The position numbers and the translations under genes are program-made. The notes under the pieces are model-generated. The model had not been told where the DNA came from and did not search any database. It was given only the letters and a program-made list of their open reading frames with translations. Below are positions 8,209 to 16,824 of a stretch of 34,051 nt of DNA, one piece after another. Every line of letters begins with the position of its first letter. Positions within the stretch are counted from its first letter, which is position 1. Origin of the DNA: CAKSQL01 sp045649415 (lineage in GTDB: Bacteria; Bacillota; Clostridia; UBA1381); assembly GCA_045649415.1 (NCBI GenBank), contig JAZRPY010000010.1, positions 1 through 34,051 on the forward strand, read 5' to 3'.

Positions 8209-8456
8209 CTAACAACCCGCGGTACCACTCAAATTACGAAAATTCTGATTTTCGTCACTTACCGGACTCTAACAAGCCCTTTGCTTTCACGCAGCATTAC
8301 GGAAGGAATCTACTCAGCTTCTGCATTTCGGTCCTCCAACTCAGAGGTGATGGGTCTTTGGAAAGCTCAGCCATTGCCTCGCACCAACCGGCAACTCTCT
8401 TCAGGCTTCACAATCCGACCGTCCTCGTCACAGTCGTTTTTGTGATATTCAAATTT
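8174..8456 (-). ncRNA. T-box riboswitch, probably Ile-specific (specifier ATC)
   Basis: Minus-strand leader with all core T-box parts in order. The base of Stem I pairs CGGTC with GACCG. The distal Stem I has the AGAGAG bulge and the TTGCC..GGCAA arm around GGTTGGTG. The 3' side reads CCATCACCTCTGAGTTGG. The T-box proper, TGGTACCGCGG, is at 8217-8227. A terminator hairpin at 8174-8208 (actcgtctcaa with tttgagacgagt) then precedes a T run. Aligning the usual pattern, where the specifier comes just before ACC-TYTGAG, gives ATC, isoleucine. TGGT implies a discriminator A on the tRNA, which agrees with tRNA-Ile. Uncharged tRNA should stabilise the antiterminator and switch on the downstream synthetase gene. 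T-box identity is very secure; the specifier is an inference. Confidence 0.93.
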
Positions 8457-8462
8457 ATATAC

Positions 8463-8491
8463 ATTATACGCTGATGAAATGACTTTGTCAA
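8463..8491 (-). promoter_or_regulatory. Consensus promoter of T-box / acyl-CoA synthetase unit
   Basis: Perfect TTGACA (8486-8491), a 17-base spacer and perfect TATAAT (8463-8468) on the minus strand. It lies between the end of aroQ (8553) and the T-box, so the synthetase has its own promoter although it follows the aro operon on the same strand. A GGGACT/AGTCCC hairpin (8517-8533) lies upstream but lacks a T run, so it is not a convincing terminator for the aro operon. Confidence 0.92.
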
Positions 8492-8552
8492 GTATTTTTT
8501 AATTTTTTTCCAACCTGGGACTTTTTTAGTCCCCACGCTTCTCATCCTTTAA

Positions 8553-8981
8553 TCATCTCTTTAATAAAAATTCAATAGATTCAAAATATCCTTTGAGTCC
8601 ATGTCCCATAATAGTTTTCTGACAGGCAAGACGAACATAGCTTATCTGCCTGAAATCCTCTCTTTTTGAAACATCGGAAATATGAACCTCAACAGCAGGG
8701 ATTTTAACAGCCTTTAAAGCATCCAAAAGTGCAATACTTGTATGGGTATATGCCCCGGGATTGATAACAATTCCGTCTGCCTTTTCAAAATAGGCCTCCT
8801 GAATTTTATCCACCAGATCTCCCTCATGGTTTGACTGATAACAAACCAGGGTATATCCCTTCTCCTCGGAATGCTGTTTTAAAGAAGCAACCAGACTATC
8901 GTAGCTTTCCGTTCCGTATTTCTCAGGCTCCCTGATGCCTAACATATTAAGATTCGGTCCGTTGATAACATATATTTTCAT
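8553..8981 (-). CDS. aroQ: Type II 3-dehydroquinate dehydratase
   Basis: Third step of the shikimate pathway: 3-dehydroquinate to 3-dehydroshikimate. The 142-residue length and the motifs are diagnostic of the type II (dodecameric) enzyme: INGPNLNMLGIREPEKYG with the catalytic Arg and Tyr, NPGAYTHTSIALLDAL, and VEVHISDVSKREDFR with the catalytic His. Its ATG overlaps the end of aroE/aroK by 4 bases (8978-8981), so it is translationally coupled and is the last gene of the aro operon. Confidence 0.97.
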   Translation of the reverse strand: MKIYVINGPNLNMLGIREPEKYGTESYDSLVASLKQHSEEKGYTLVCYQSNHEGDLVDKIQEAYFEKADGIVINPGAYTHTSIALLDALKAVKIPAVEVHISDVSKREDFRQISYVRLACQKTIMGHGLKGYFESIEFLLKR

Positions 8982-10216
8982 CCTTCAAATTCTCCTATCA
9001 CAGCTTCTGACACCTCATCCACATTCCCCGATGCATCAATTCTGACATCAGAGGACTTATTGTAAATGTCATATCGTTCATTATATTTTTTCAAAAGCTC
9101 CTCTTTCGTACTCGTAAGAGGTCTGTCCTTGGTAGGCAAAAGCAAGTCAAAGGGCCTGTCTATAAAATATAACCGACCATTCTGCGATAAGGCCTCAACA
9201 TTTTCCTCTTTCAAAACAGCGCCTCCCCCTGTGGCGATCACAACGCCCGTCTCTTTTGAAAGCTCTTTGATGATGTCAGTTTCCAACTCCCTGAAATATG
9301 CCTCCCCCATCTGTGTGATAATCTCTGAGGGTGTATTTCCTGTCTGCTTACAGATGACCATATCCGAATCATAAAAACTGCGACCAAGTCGTTTTGCAAC
9401 CTCTTCTCCGACTGTGGTTTTGCCCGAGGATGGCATCCCGACCAAAACAATGTTCTCCTTTTGCCTTTTTAACCTCTCGAAAATTTCATCCAGCCGCCCC
9501 ACTTCATATGTTTGATCCAGAAAAATCTCTGATGCCATAACAGCCTGAGCCACAAGCATATAAAGGCCACCCTCTGCTTTGATTTTCAACTTTTTTCCCT
9601 CTGAAACAAGCTGAGTTCTGAGAGGGTTATAAACTGCATCTATCACGCCCGAAAGCTTGGAAAATTCCCAAAGCTCCAGTGGTTTTGTGAAATTATTAGG
9701 GAACATACCCAAAGGCGTCGTATTTATTAAAACATCCAGATCCTTATGTTTTTCGCACAAGGCCTCTTTGGTAATAACTCCTTCTCTTTCTGTTCTTGAA
9801 ACCGTTAAAATCTCCCGAGCGGAAAAAGATTTAGCAACAGCATAGGCTGTTTTAGATGTACCACCCGTGCCTATAATTGCAACCTTTTTGTTCTCCAAAT
9901 CAATACCGGCATGACGAACCAACTGACTCATGCCATAAAAGTCTGTGTTATATCCGTAAAGCTTCCCATCCCGATTTACAATGGTGTTCACTGCTCCGAT
10001 TTGTTCAGCAGCCTCATCAATGTAATAAAGATAAGGAATTACAGCCTCTTTATATGGAATTGTGACATTGATAGCCTTAAAATCTCGTTGGACCATAAAG
10101 GCATCAAGCTCATCTTTGGAAATCTCCTTAAGCTCATATTCATAGTCTGAAAGACTATTATGGATTTCCTTTGAAAAGCTATGCTTTAAATGTTCGCCAA
10201 TACAACCGTATTTCAT
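8978..10216 (-). CDS. aroE/aroK: Shikimate dehydrogenase - shikimate kinase fusion
   Basis: Bifunctional 412-residue protein. Residues 1 to about 245 are NADP-dependent shikimate dehydrogenase (substrate motifs HSFSKEIHN, NVTIPYKEA and GYNTDFYGM; nucleotide loop IGTGGTSKTA). From about 255 to the end is shikimate kinase (Walker A GMPSSGKTTVG, DSDMVI, ATGGGAVL, RPL in the lid region). It converts 3-dehydroshikimate to shikimate and then shikimate-3-phosphate. The two enzymes act in succession, and each is usually a separate protein of about 270 and 170 residues. Both halves keep their key motifs, so both should be active. No frameshift or stop lies at the junction. It lies 12 bases downstream of pheA and overlaps aroQ. 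Confidence 0.95.
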   Translation of the reverse strand: MKYGCIGEHLKHSFSKEIHNSLSDYEYELKEISKDELDAFMVQRDFKAINVTIPYKEAVIPYLYYIDEAAEQIGAVNTIVNRDGKLYGYNTDFYGMSQLVRHAGIDLENKKVAIIGTGGTSKTAYAVAKSFSAREILTVSRTEREGVITKEALCEKHKDLDVLINTTPLGMFPNNFTKPLELWEFSKLSGVIDAVYNPLRTQLVSEGKKLKIKAEGGLYMLVAQAVMASEIFLDQTYEVGRLDEIFERLKRQKENIVLVGMPSSGKTTVGEEVAKRLGRSFYDSDMVICKQTGNTPSEIITQMGEAYFRELETDIIKELSKETGVVIATGGGAVLKEENVEALSQNGRLYFIDRPFDLLLPTKDRPLTSTKEELLKKYNERYDIYNKSSDVRIDASGNVDEVSEAVIGEFEG

Positions 10217-10228
10217 ATTAAAACCCCT

Positions 10229-11371
10229 TTATGACTGCAGATAGCTTCCCAGGAAAATCAAATGATTGTTTCCCGATGCAATCTCATCTAAAATGCAGAC
10301 AGTTTTTTCTGCGTAGATAGATGCCTCTAAATCAAAATAGAAAGAAAATTCAAAATCTCTGCCTGCAATCGGCCTTGATTCCAGCTTTGTCAGGTTAACT
10401 CCTGCCATAGCAAATTTGGAAATTGTTCTATTCAAGGAGCCAGGTGTATGAGGCAGATTCATAATAATACTGATTCTGTCTGCACCAGGATAAATCAAAA
10501 GCTCCTTTGTGATGCAAATAAATCTTGTGAAGTTGCTATCTGAATTTGCAACATTATCATCAAGCACGAAGAGTCCGTAATTTTCTGCACAATCGGGCGA
10601 AGAAATGGCCGCTATATCCTCTCTATCCGAATCGGCAACCAGTTTTGCCGCAACTGCAGTATTCTCGCAGACGGTCACCTTAATATCCAGATAATGCTTT
10701 AAAAACTCAGAGCATTGTCCAATGGCCTGCTCATGAGAAACAATCTCCTTTATCTTGGAAAGATCAACGCTTTTCTTTGCCATGAGGGCATGGTTAATCT
10801 TCAACTTAACACTCTTAATGATGTGAAAATTATAATTCTTCATCAGGTCATAAACTGCTATAACAGTACCATGAATAGAGTTTTCAATAGGTAGAATTCC
10901 ATATTCACAGGTTCCGTTTTCAACCTCTTTAAAAACATCCTCAAAGCTTTTAACAAATTTTATGTCAGGATTTTTAAAAAGTCTTTCACAGGCAATCTGG
11001 GAATACGCACCCTCAATTCCCTGACAGGCAACTGTTCCCGATTGGGGAAAAATCTTAGGAGTTTTTAAAAGAGCATTTTTAATCTTTTTTGAAAGCTCTC
11101 CCTCACCCCTGGCATTTCGCTTGTTCTGATAGCTTTTACTCACATCCATCAGGGTTGTAAAAAGCAGTCTTGCATATTCTGCCATCTCCTCGCCTGAGTG
11201 TTGGCTTACCCTGTTTAAAATAGCTCGCTCTCTGTCTTTTTGTAGAGTTGAAAGCTTGTTTTCTCTTTTAAAATCTGCAATCTTTGATGCTGTTTCCATT
11301 CTCTTTAGAAAAAGCTTGAGAATTTCATCATCAATCCTGTCAATTTCTTTTCTCGATTCCTCTAATCCCAT
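10229..11371 (-). CDS. pheA: Bifunctional chorismate mutase / prephenate dehydratase (P-protein)
   Basis: Converts chorismate to prephenate and then phenylpyruvate, the committed route to Phe. The 380 residues divide into an AroQ-type chorismate mutase (about 1-90: SRKEIDRIDDEILKLFLKRM), prephenate dehydratase (about 105-285: GIEGAYSQIACERLF, ENSIHGTVIAVYDLM, SNFTRFICI) and a C-terminal ACT domain with the ESRP motif that normally binds Phe for feedback inhibition. So enzyme-level Phe control is expected in addition to transcript attenuation. A gaggtgaag ribosome site precedes the ATG. The gap to aroC is only 12 bases. Confidence 0.97.
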   Translation of the reverse strand: MGLEESRKEIDRIDDEILKLFLKRMETASKIADFKRENKLSTLQKDRERAILNRVSQHSGEEMAEYARLLFTTLMDVSKSYQNKRNARGEGELSKKIKNALLKTPKIFPQSGTVACQGIEGAYSQIACERLFKNPDIKFVKSFEDVFKEVENGTCEYGILPIENSIHGTVIAVYDLMKNYNFHIIKSVKLKINHALMAKKSVDLSKIKEIVSHEQAIGQCSEFLKHYLDIKVTVCENTAVAAKLVADSDREDIAAISSPDCAENYGLFVLDDNVANSDSNFTRFICITKELLIYPGADRISIIMNLPHTPGSLNRTISKFAMAGVNLTKLESRPIAGRDFEFSFYFDLEASIYAEKTVCILDEIASGNNHLIFLGSYLQS

Positions 11372-11383
11372 TTTTCTTCACCT

Positions 11384-12451
11384 CTATAACAAAAAATCAG
11401 AAATCGCAATCGCCGAAATCGCTTCAATGCATGGCACAGCACGAACAGCAATACAGGGGTCGTGTCTGCCTTTGGTGGACAAGACCACATCCTCACCCTT
11501 TGAAAAGCTGACACTTTCCTGCTCTATGGAAATAGACGGTGTAGGCTTGAAGGCAACGCTAAAGGTGATCGGCATACCTGTTGTGATGCCTCCCAACAAT
11601 CCACCGTGATTGTTTGTTTTTGTTTTAACGGTGTCACCATCCATATAAAAGGCGTCGTTATTTTCAGATCCCCTCATCTCAGAGGCTTTAAAGCCAATTC
11701 CGAACTCAATACCCTTTACACCACCGATTCCAAAAACTGCAGCAGCAAGCGCATTTTCAACACCGTCAAATATAGGATTTCCAAGACCTGCAGCCATGCC
11801 ATATATTCCACACTCCACGCATCCACCTATAGAATCTCCATCTTCCCTCGCCTTAATAATCAAATTCTGCATCCTCTCTCCTGCATCCTGAGAAAAGGTA
11901 GGAAAAGCTCCACTTTTGGTTTTGTTCAGTTCATCTGTATTAAGACTAAGTCGGCTGATTGAATTATCACAGACATCACCCACAGAGGCAAGGTGAGCAA
12001 CAATTTCGATACCTCGTCTTTTTAAAATCTGCATCAAAATACCACCCACTGCACAGACTGGTGCTGTCAGTCTGCCGGAGAAATGTCCTCCCCCTCTTAA
12101 ATCGCAAAATCCGTTATATTTTGCATAAGCTGTAAAGTCAGCATGTCCTGGTCTGGGAATATCCACCTTGTAGTCGCCCGAGTGTGTGTTTTCATTTTTA
12201 ATCAAAACACACAGGGGCGCACCTGTTGTGTACCCATCCTTAACGCCCGATACAATTTCAGGAACATCCTCTTCCTTTCTCGGTGTGGAATATCTGTTAT
12301 TTCCACCCTGACGGCGTTTTAAAAATCCTTTTAATTCCTCAAAATCAATCTTCTCTCCAGGTGGAAGATTATCAACCACAGCACCTATAACGCTACCGTG
12401 GGATTCACCAAAAATACTTACTTTTATTTTTTTACCGATTTCAGATGACAT
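11384..12451 (-). CDS. aroC: Chorismate synthase
   Basis: Converts EPSP to chorismate using reduced FMN. The 355-residue product has the family motifs KVSIFGESHGSVIGAVVDNLPPG near the start, then RRQGGNNRYSTPRKEED and NENTHSGDY, and RGGGHFSGRLTAP. I chose the ATG at 12449-12451, which has ggaggag 6 bases upstream and begins MSSEIGKKIKV. A longer start at 12520 would add an unrelated tail inside aroA. The chosen start overlaps the aroA stop by 11 bases, indicating translational coupling. Confidence 0.97.
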   Translation of the reverse strand: MSSEIGKKIKVSIFGESHGSVIGAVVDNLPPGEKIDFEELKGFLKRRQGGNNRYSTPRKEEDVPEIVSGVKDGYTTGAPLCVLIKNENTHSGDYKVDIPRPGHADFTAYAKYNGFCDLRGGGHFSGRLTAPVCAVGGILMQILKRRGIEIVAHLASVGDVCDNSISRLSLNTDELNKTKSGAFPTFSQDAGERMQNLIIKAREDGDSIGGCVECGIYGMAAGLGNPIFDGVENALAAAVFGIGGVKGIEFGIGFKASEMRGSENNDAFYMDGDTVKTKTNNHGGLLGGITTGMPITFSVAFKPTPSISIEQESVSFSKGEDVVLSTKGRHDPCIAVRAVPCIEAISAIAISDFLL

Positions 12452-13697
12452 GAGCCACTCCTCCAATCCGTTTAAAATCCTCAATAAAGGATGGATATGA
12501 CTTATCAATCGCCTTAGCATCCTTTAAAATAACTTCTTCCTTGCAAAATGCACTTGCAACAAAGGCAGACATAGCAATTCTGTGATCATTAAAGCTTTCC
12601 ACCGTTCCACCACGCAATATGCCTGTTCCGTTTATGGTCAAGGAATCTCTTTTCTCCTCCGCACTACCTCCAAGACTCTGAATCAGTGCCTTGGTGGACT
12701 TGATTCTGTCGCTTTCCTTAATTCTCAGTCGTTGTGCATTATATAGAGTTGATTTCCCCTCTGCTCTGCAAGCAAGAACAGACAAAACCGGAAATAAGTC
12801 AGGACACTGGGAAACATCAAAATCAAAGGGCTTAATCTGGCTTTTATCTACTGTTATGCCCTCGTTTGAAACTGTGTAATTTACTTCTGCCAATGTCAGA
12901 GCATCCAAAATCATTTTATCGCTTTGATGAGAAGCTAAATTTAAATTTTTTATCGTAATCCGACCACCTACAGCCCCCAGTACCATGAAGAAGGCTGCGT
13001 TTGACCAATCCCCCTCCACAACATATTCCTTGGGAGAAATATACTTATCCTCCGACTGTATTATAAACTCATTTTCATTTTTATCAATTTTGACGCCAAA
13101 ACGATTCAGCGTATCAACGGTCATATTCACATAGGCCGAGGATTCAAGCTTTGATGTAAGCCTGATAACACTCTTTTCTTTAATAAGAGGCAATGCAAAT
13201 AAAAGTCCCGAAATAAACTGGGAACTGACATCCCCTGCTATATCAAAAAGCCCTGCCTCAGTTTTCCCTGTTACAGTTATGGGAAGACGGGAGGACGAAA
13301 AGTGATTTCCTTTTTCTCCCAAGAGGTCAACAATCAGCTCCATAGGTCTATGTGGCAACCGTCCCGAGCCGACAAAGGTTGCGCCTGACCCCAGTGCCGA
13401 CAAAACGGGCAACAAAAATCTTAGCGTTGATCCACTTTCTCCACAGTCTAAAACAGGGGACTTGTTTGCTTTTTTTAAGGGTGTGATTTCATAAACCTTA
13501 TCCTTTTTCACAAAGTCTGCACCCATTTTTTTGATACAGTTTAAGGTTGCCTCAATGTCATTTGAAATGTGTGAAATATGTATGTTTGTTTTCTCGTCAG
13601 CCAGAGCAGCACAGATAATGGCTCTGTGAGCATCTGATTTTGATGCAATCGCTACAATTTCACCGTATGGACTGACGGATTGAATCTTCACCTGCAT
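12441..13697 (-). CDS. aroA: 3-phosphoshikimate 1-carboxyvinyltransferase (EPSP synthase)
   Basis: Joins shikimate-3-phosphate and phosphoenolpyruvate to make EPSP; it is the target of glyphosate. The 418-residue protein has SKSDAHRAIICAAL near the N terminus, GESGSTLRFLLPVLSALG, GDWSNAAFFMVLGAV, RIKESDRI and FNDHRIAMS, all family hallmarks. The PEP-site segment reads GESGSTLR where the E. coli enzyme has GNAGTAMR, so herbicide sensitivity cannot be assumed. It overlaps aroB by 10 bases and aroC by 11. Confidence 0.97.
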   Translation of the reverse strand: MQVKIQSVSPYGEIVAIASKSDAHRAIICAALADEKTNIHISHISNDIEATLNCIKKMGADFVKKDKVYEITPLKKANKSPVLDCGESGSTLRFLLPVLSALGSGATFVGSGRLPHRPMELIVDLLGEKGNHFSSSRLPITVTGKTEAGLFDIAGDVSSQFISGLLFALPLIKEKSVIRLTSKLESSAYVNMTVDTLNRFGVKIDKNENEFIIQSEDKYISPKEYVVEGDWSNAAFFMVLGAVGGRITIKNLNLASHQSDKMILDALTLAEVNYTVSNEGITVDKSQIKPFDFDVSQCPDLFPVLSVLACRAEGKSTLYNAQRLRIKESDRIKSTKALIQSLGGSAEEKRDSLTINGTGILRGGTVESFNDHRIAMSAFVASAFCKEEVILKDAKAIDKSYPSFIEDFKRIGGVAHVI

Positions 13698-14740
13698 TCT
13701 AACACTTCCTTAAGCTTAGAAACTTCTATGCTTTTAAGCACGCAGTTTCCGATTGTTTCGGGAATCACAAGATTTATCTGCTCCCCATTTCTCTTTTTAT
13801 CCTTAAGCATGGTCTTAACCAACACATCCGTTGTTAGCTTTGTATCTGTGGGAATACCCTGATTTTCAAGACAGGCTTTTATTCTGGGGTAGGTTTCCTC
13901 CTTGGACCAGCCTATTCTGTCGCTGATTTTAGAAATAAGCGCCATACCAATTCCAACAGCGATTCCGTGGGAAATCTCAAACTCTGTCTCCTTTTCGATA
14001 GCGTGACCGATGGTATGCCCAAAATTTAAAAGCTGTCGTTTCCCTGTGTCAAACTCGTCAACTGCCACAATATCGGCCTTAATGGAAACACATCTTTCAA
14101 TTATGCTTTCAAGCTCTATATTTTCTTTCTTTGAAAACATCTCGAACAATGCCTCATCACATATAACCCCATACTTAATAGCCTCAGAAATGCCCTCCTT
14201 GAAATTCTCTGTGGGCAAGGTTTTAAATGTCTTGGTATCGCAAACAACAAGCCTCGGCTGATAAAATGCGCCAGCAAGGTTTTTGCCTGATTTTAAATTG
14301 ACACCTGTTTTTCCTCCAACAGATGAATCGATTGCTGCCAAAAATGTGGTGGGAACCTGAATGAAATCGATTCCCCTAAGATAGGACGCTGCAATATAGC
14401 CCGATACATCCCCGACAATGCCACCTCCAAGGGCAACAATCAGGTCGGAACGGGTTACATTACGCTCTGCCATAAATTCCAAGGCCTGACAAACCGTTTC
14501 CATGGTTTTGTGATCCTCTCCATGAGGGAAAACAAATTTATAGGTCATAAAGCCTGATTTTTCTATCAAGTCAGAAACTATATCGGAATACAACCTGTCA
14601 ACATTATCATCGGTTATGATAACAACCGTTTTCGCTTTTGTCAGTTCCTTGATTTTTTCGGGAATGATATTTAAAATATCCTGACCGATTATAATATCAT
14701 AGCGCTTTTTAACCCCTGTGACCGTAACTTTTTTATTCAT
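13688..14740 (-). CDS. aroB: 3-dehydroquinate synthase
   Basis: Cyclises DAHP to 3-dehydroquinate with NAD+ and a divalent metal. The 350-residue protein shows GGGIVGDVSGYIAASYLRG, the lysine-rich active-site segment SSVGGKTGVNLKSGKNLAGAF and metal-binding NFGHTIGHAIE. I start it at ATG 14738-14740, with gagg 9 bases upstream. A TTG two codons earlier is too close to that site. It overlaps the tyrA stop by 8 bases and the aroA start by 10. Confidence 0.96.
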   Translation of the reverse strand: MNKKVTVTGVKKRYDIIIGQDILNIIPEKIKELTKAKTVVIITDDNVDRLYSDIVSDLIEKSGFMTYKFVFPHGEDHKTMETVCQALEFMAERNVTRSDLIVALGGGIVGDVSGYIAASYLRGIDFIQVPTTFLAAIDSSVGGKTGVNLKSGKNLAGAFYQPRLVVCDTKTFKTLPTENFKEGISEAIKYGVICDEALFEMFSKKENIELESIIERCVSIKADIVAVDEFDTGKRQLLNFGHTIGHAIEKETEFEISHGIAVGIGMALISKISDRIGWSKEETYPRIKACLENQGIPTDTKLTTDVLVKTMLKDKKRNGEQINLVIPETIGNCVLKSIEVSKLKEVLECR

Positions 14741-15569
14741 GATCAAGCGCCTCTTTTTTCTCTCTGCCCTCCTTGAGCAACGCCTTTAATCCCTCAGCAT
14801 CGTCATTTTCAAGGGCAGATTTATATTCTCCGAGATTTTTAATCAATCCGTTAATCTCGGAAATCAAATTTTTCTTATTCTCCAAAAACAACTCAGTCCA
14901 CATAGTTTCGTTCAGGTAGGCAACCCTCGTCAAATCCATAAAACTGCCTGCAGACAAGCCCTTGTGGTCCTGTGCATTTTCACTTTTTACATAGGCGTTG
15001 GAAAGCACATGGGCCAACTGAGAGGTGTAGGCAATAATTCTGTCGTGATCCTTTGCAGTCCTGACCGTAATTTTCCCAAAGCCGATTGAGAGGAAGAAAA
15101 TCTTTATTTCGGAAAGAGCTTCGATTTTCACATTATCATCAGGTGTCAGAATCATAGATGCCTCTTTAAAAATTTCTGCATTTGAATACTTAAAACCAAT
15201 TTTCTCGATACCGGCCATAGGATGACCACCCACGAAAACAAAGCTGTGCTCCTTTGCAATAGACGGGATAGCGTCACATACCTTCTCCTTAACGCCGCCG
15301 CAATCAATCACATATGCGCCCTTCTTAATCAGATGTGCATACTTTTTAACCGTCTCAATTGTCGCATCAGGATAAAGCGCCAGAATAATCATATCGCATG
15401 TTCCGATATTGTCCTGTGTAAGCTCCTCATTTATTGCCTCAATAATCTTTGCCTTTGTGACAACGCTTTTATCAATATCCATACCCAGAACATAATGTTC
15501 TGTGTTGAGCCTTATGGCCTTTGCCATAGAGCCACCAATCAAACCAAGTCCGATAATTCCAATTCTCAT
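14733..15569 (-). CDS. tyrA: Prephenate dehydrogenase
   Basis: Oxidative decarboxylation of prephenate to 4-hydroxyphenylpyruvate, the Tyr branch. The 278-residue protein opens with the Rossmann motif GIIGLGLIGGSMAKAI and contains GGHPMAGIEKIGFKYSNAEIF, the conserved prephenate-binding region. There is no C-terminal ACT domain, unlike the roughly 370-residue Bacillus enzyme, so Tyr feedback on this protein may be absent. A clear aaggag site precedes the ATG. It lies 14 bases after aroF. Confidence 0.95.
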   Translation of the reverse strand: MRIGIIGLGLIGGSMAKAIRLNTEHYVLGMDIDKSVVTKAKIIEAINEELTQDNIGTCDMIILALYPDATIETVKKYAHLIKKGAYVIDCGGVKEKVCDAIPSIAKEHSFVFVGGHPMAGIEKIGFKYSNAEIFKEASMILTPDDNVKIEALSEIKIFFLSIGFGKITVRTAKDHDRIIAYTSQLAHVLSNAYVKSENAQDHKGLSAGSFMDLTRVAYLNETMWTELFLENKKNLISEINGLIKNLGEYKSALENDDAEGLKALLKEGREKKEALDHE

Positions 15570-15583
15570 AATCGATTCGCTCC

Positions 15584-16612
15584 TTATATAAGTTCTGCCA
15601 GATCATAAATCAATTTTTCGCTTTTTTCCCAACCAAGACAGGGATCTGTTATGGATTTTCCATAGACACATTCACCAATCTTCTGCGCGCCCTCTTCAAT
15701 ATAACTCTCAATCATAAAGCCCTTAACCAGCTTCTTAATGGAGCTATCATACCTTGCGCTGTGCATAACATCCTTTGCAATTCTCATCTGCTCAAGAGGG
15801 TTCTTTCCTGAATTCGCATGGTTCGTGTCGATGATAATACCAGGGTTTTCGAGTCCTGATTCATTGTACAGAGCGTACAGATGCTCTAAATCCTCATAAT
15901 GATAATTCGGAAGCGATTGTCCGTGCTTGTTGACATATCCACGAAGAATAGCATGAGCTAACGGATTGCCCTGGGAATGTACCTCCCATCCCCGATAGAT
16001 AAATGTATGAGCGTGCTGTGCTGCATTGATTGCATTCATCATAACTGACAAATCTCCACTTGTTGGATTCTTCATACCAACAGGAACGGAAATGCCACTT
16101 GAGGTTAACCTGTGTTGCTGATTTTCAACGCTTCTTGCACCAATAGCAACATAGGCTAAAATATCGTCTAAATATCTGTAGTTTTCAGGATACAGCATCT
16201 CATCAGCACAAGAAAATCCGGTTTCCTTAATTGCTCTTATGTGCAAATCTCTAATCATCATAATGCCCTTTAGCATATCTGATTTTTCACTGGGGTTTGG
16301 TTGATGAAGCATACCCTTATATCCCTCTCCCGTTGTCCTTGGTTTATTGGTATAAATACGGGGGATGATAAAAATCTTGTCCTCAACCTTCTCCTGCACT
16401 CGTCTTAGCCTGCAGATATAATCTATAACGCTTTCCTCGTTATCGGCAGAGCAAGGGCCGATAATCAGGATAAGCTTATCGCTTTTCCCTGTAAAAATAT
16501 CCCGAATTTCCTGTTCTCTTGCCTCCACAATTTTACCTAAATCAGAAGACAAAGGACACATCTGCTTAATCTCCTGGGGAATGGGAAGCTTTCTTTCAAA
16601 TGTCAAATTCAT
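15584..16612 (-). CDS. aroF: DAHP synthase, class I (AroFGH type)
   Basis: First step of aromatic biosynthesis: condenses PEP and erythrose-4-phosphate. The 342-residue length and motifs LIIGPCSADNEE, PRTTGEGYKGM, GARSVENQQHR, GMKNPTSGD and DTNHANSGKNP place it in the metal-dependent class I-alpha family of E. coli AroF/G/H. These enzymes are usually feedback-inhibited by a single aromatic amino acid; which one here is not readable. It is the first structural gene after the attenuator, so the leader controls entry into the whole pathway. The ATG has ggaga 9 bases upstream. The symbol aroF is by convention only. Confidence 0.96.
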   Translation of the reverse strand: MNLTFERKLPIPQEIKQMCPLSSDLGKIVEAREQEIRDIFTGKSDKLILIIGPCSADNEESVIDYICRLRRVQEKVEDKIFIIPRIYTNKPRTTGEGYKGMLHQPNPSEKSDMLKGIMMIRDLHIRAIKETGFSCADEMLYPENYRYLDDILAYVAIGARSVENQQHRLTSSGISVPVGMKNPTSGDLSVMMNAINAAQHAHTFIYRGWEVHSQGNPLAHAILRGYVNKHGQSLPNYHYEDLEHLYALYNESGLENPGIIIDTNHANSGKNPLEQMRIAKDVMHSARYDSSIKKLVKGFMIESYIEEGAQKIGECVYGKSITDPCLGWEKSEKLIYDLAELI

Positions 16613-16731
16613 AACCGGTAATCTCCTTTTCCTATTATCACAATCTAAAGCTACAGCTATTTTCCCGGATGCCTTTTAATCAATCTTCATCCCGAACAGC
16701 TCCTACGCTTTCTTAAAATAAACAACAAAAT

Positions 16732-16780
16732 AAAAAGTACGCATGCCTTGATGCAAAATCAATACCCATGCGGACTTTTT
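16732..16780 (-). terminator. Attenuator terminator of the aro operon leader
   Basis: On the minus strand AAAAAGT-c-CGCATG pairs with CATGCG-t-ACTTTTT (13 bp with one mismatch). An inner TTGAT/ATCAA stem closes the top, and TTTTTATTTTG follows. It lies between the leader peptide and aroF. Its 5' arm (16768-16782) can instead pair with 16846-16858 inside the leader peptide coding region (ATGCGG and TTTTTCG against CGAAAAA and CCGCAT). The terminator and antiterminator therefore exclude each other. Confidence 0.92.
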
Positions 16781-16824
16781 CGCTACATAATTTCCATCAA
16801 GCCAACCACAAACAAGCTATCGGA

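Noticed and set aside
8517..8533. GGGACT/AGTCCC hairpin between aroQ and the T-box promoter as aro operon terminator
   Set aside because: The stem is only 6 bp around an A-rich loop and no T run follows on either strand. Read-through into the T-box leader is possible, and the T-box terminator would then act on it.
12452..12520. Longer chorismate synthase beginning at 12520
   Set aside because: The added residues lie within aroA and are not family sequence; the ATG at 12451 has a strong ribosome site.
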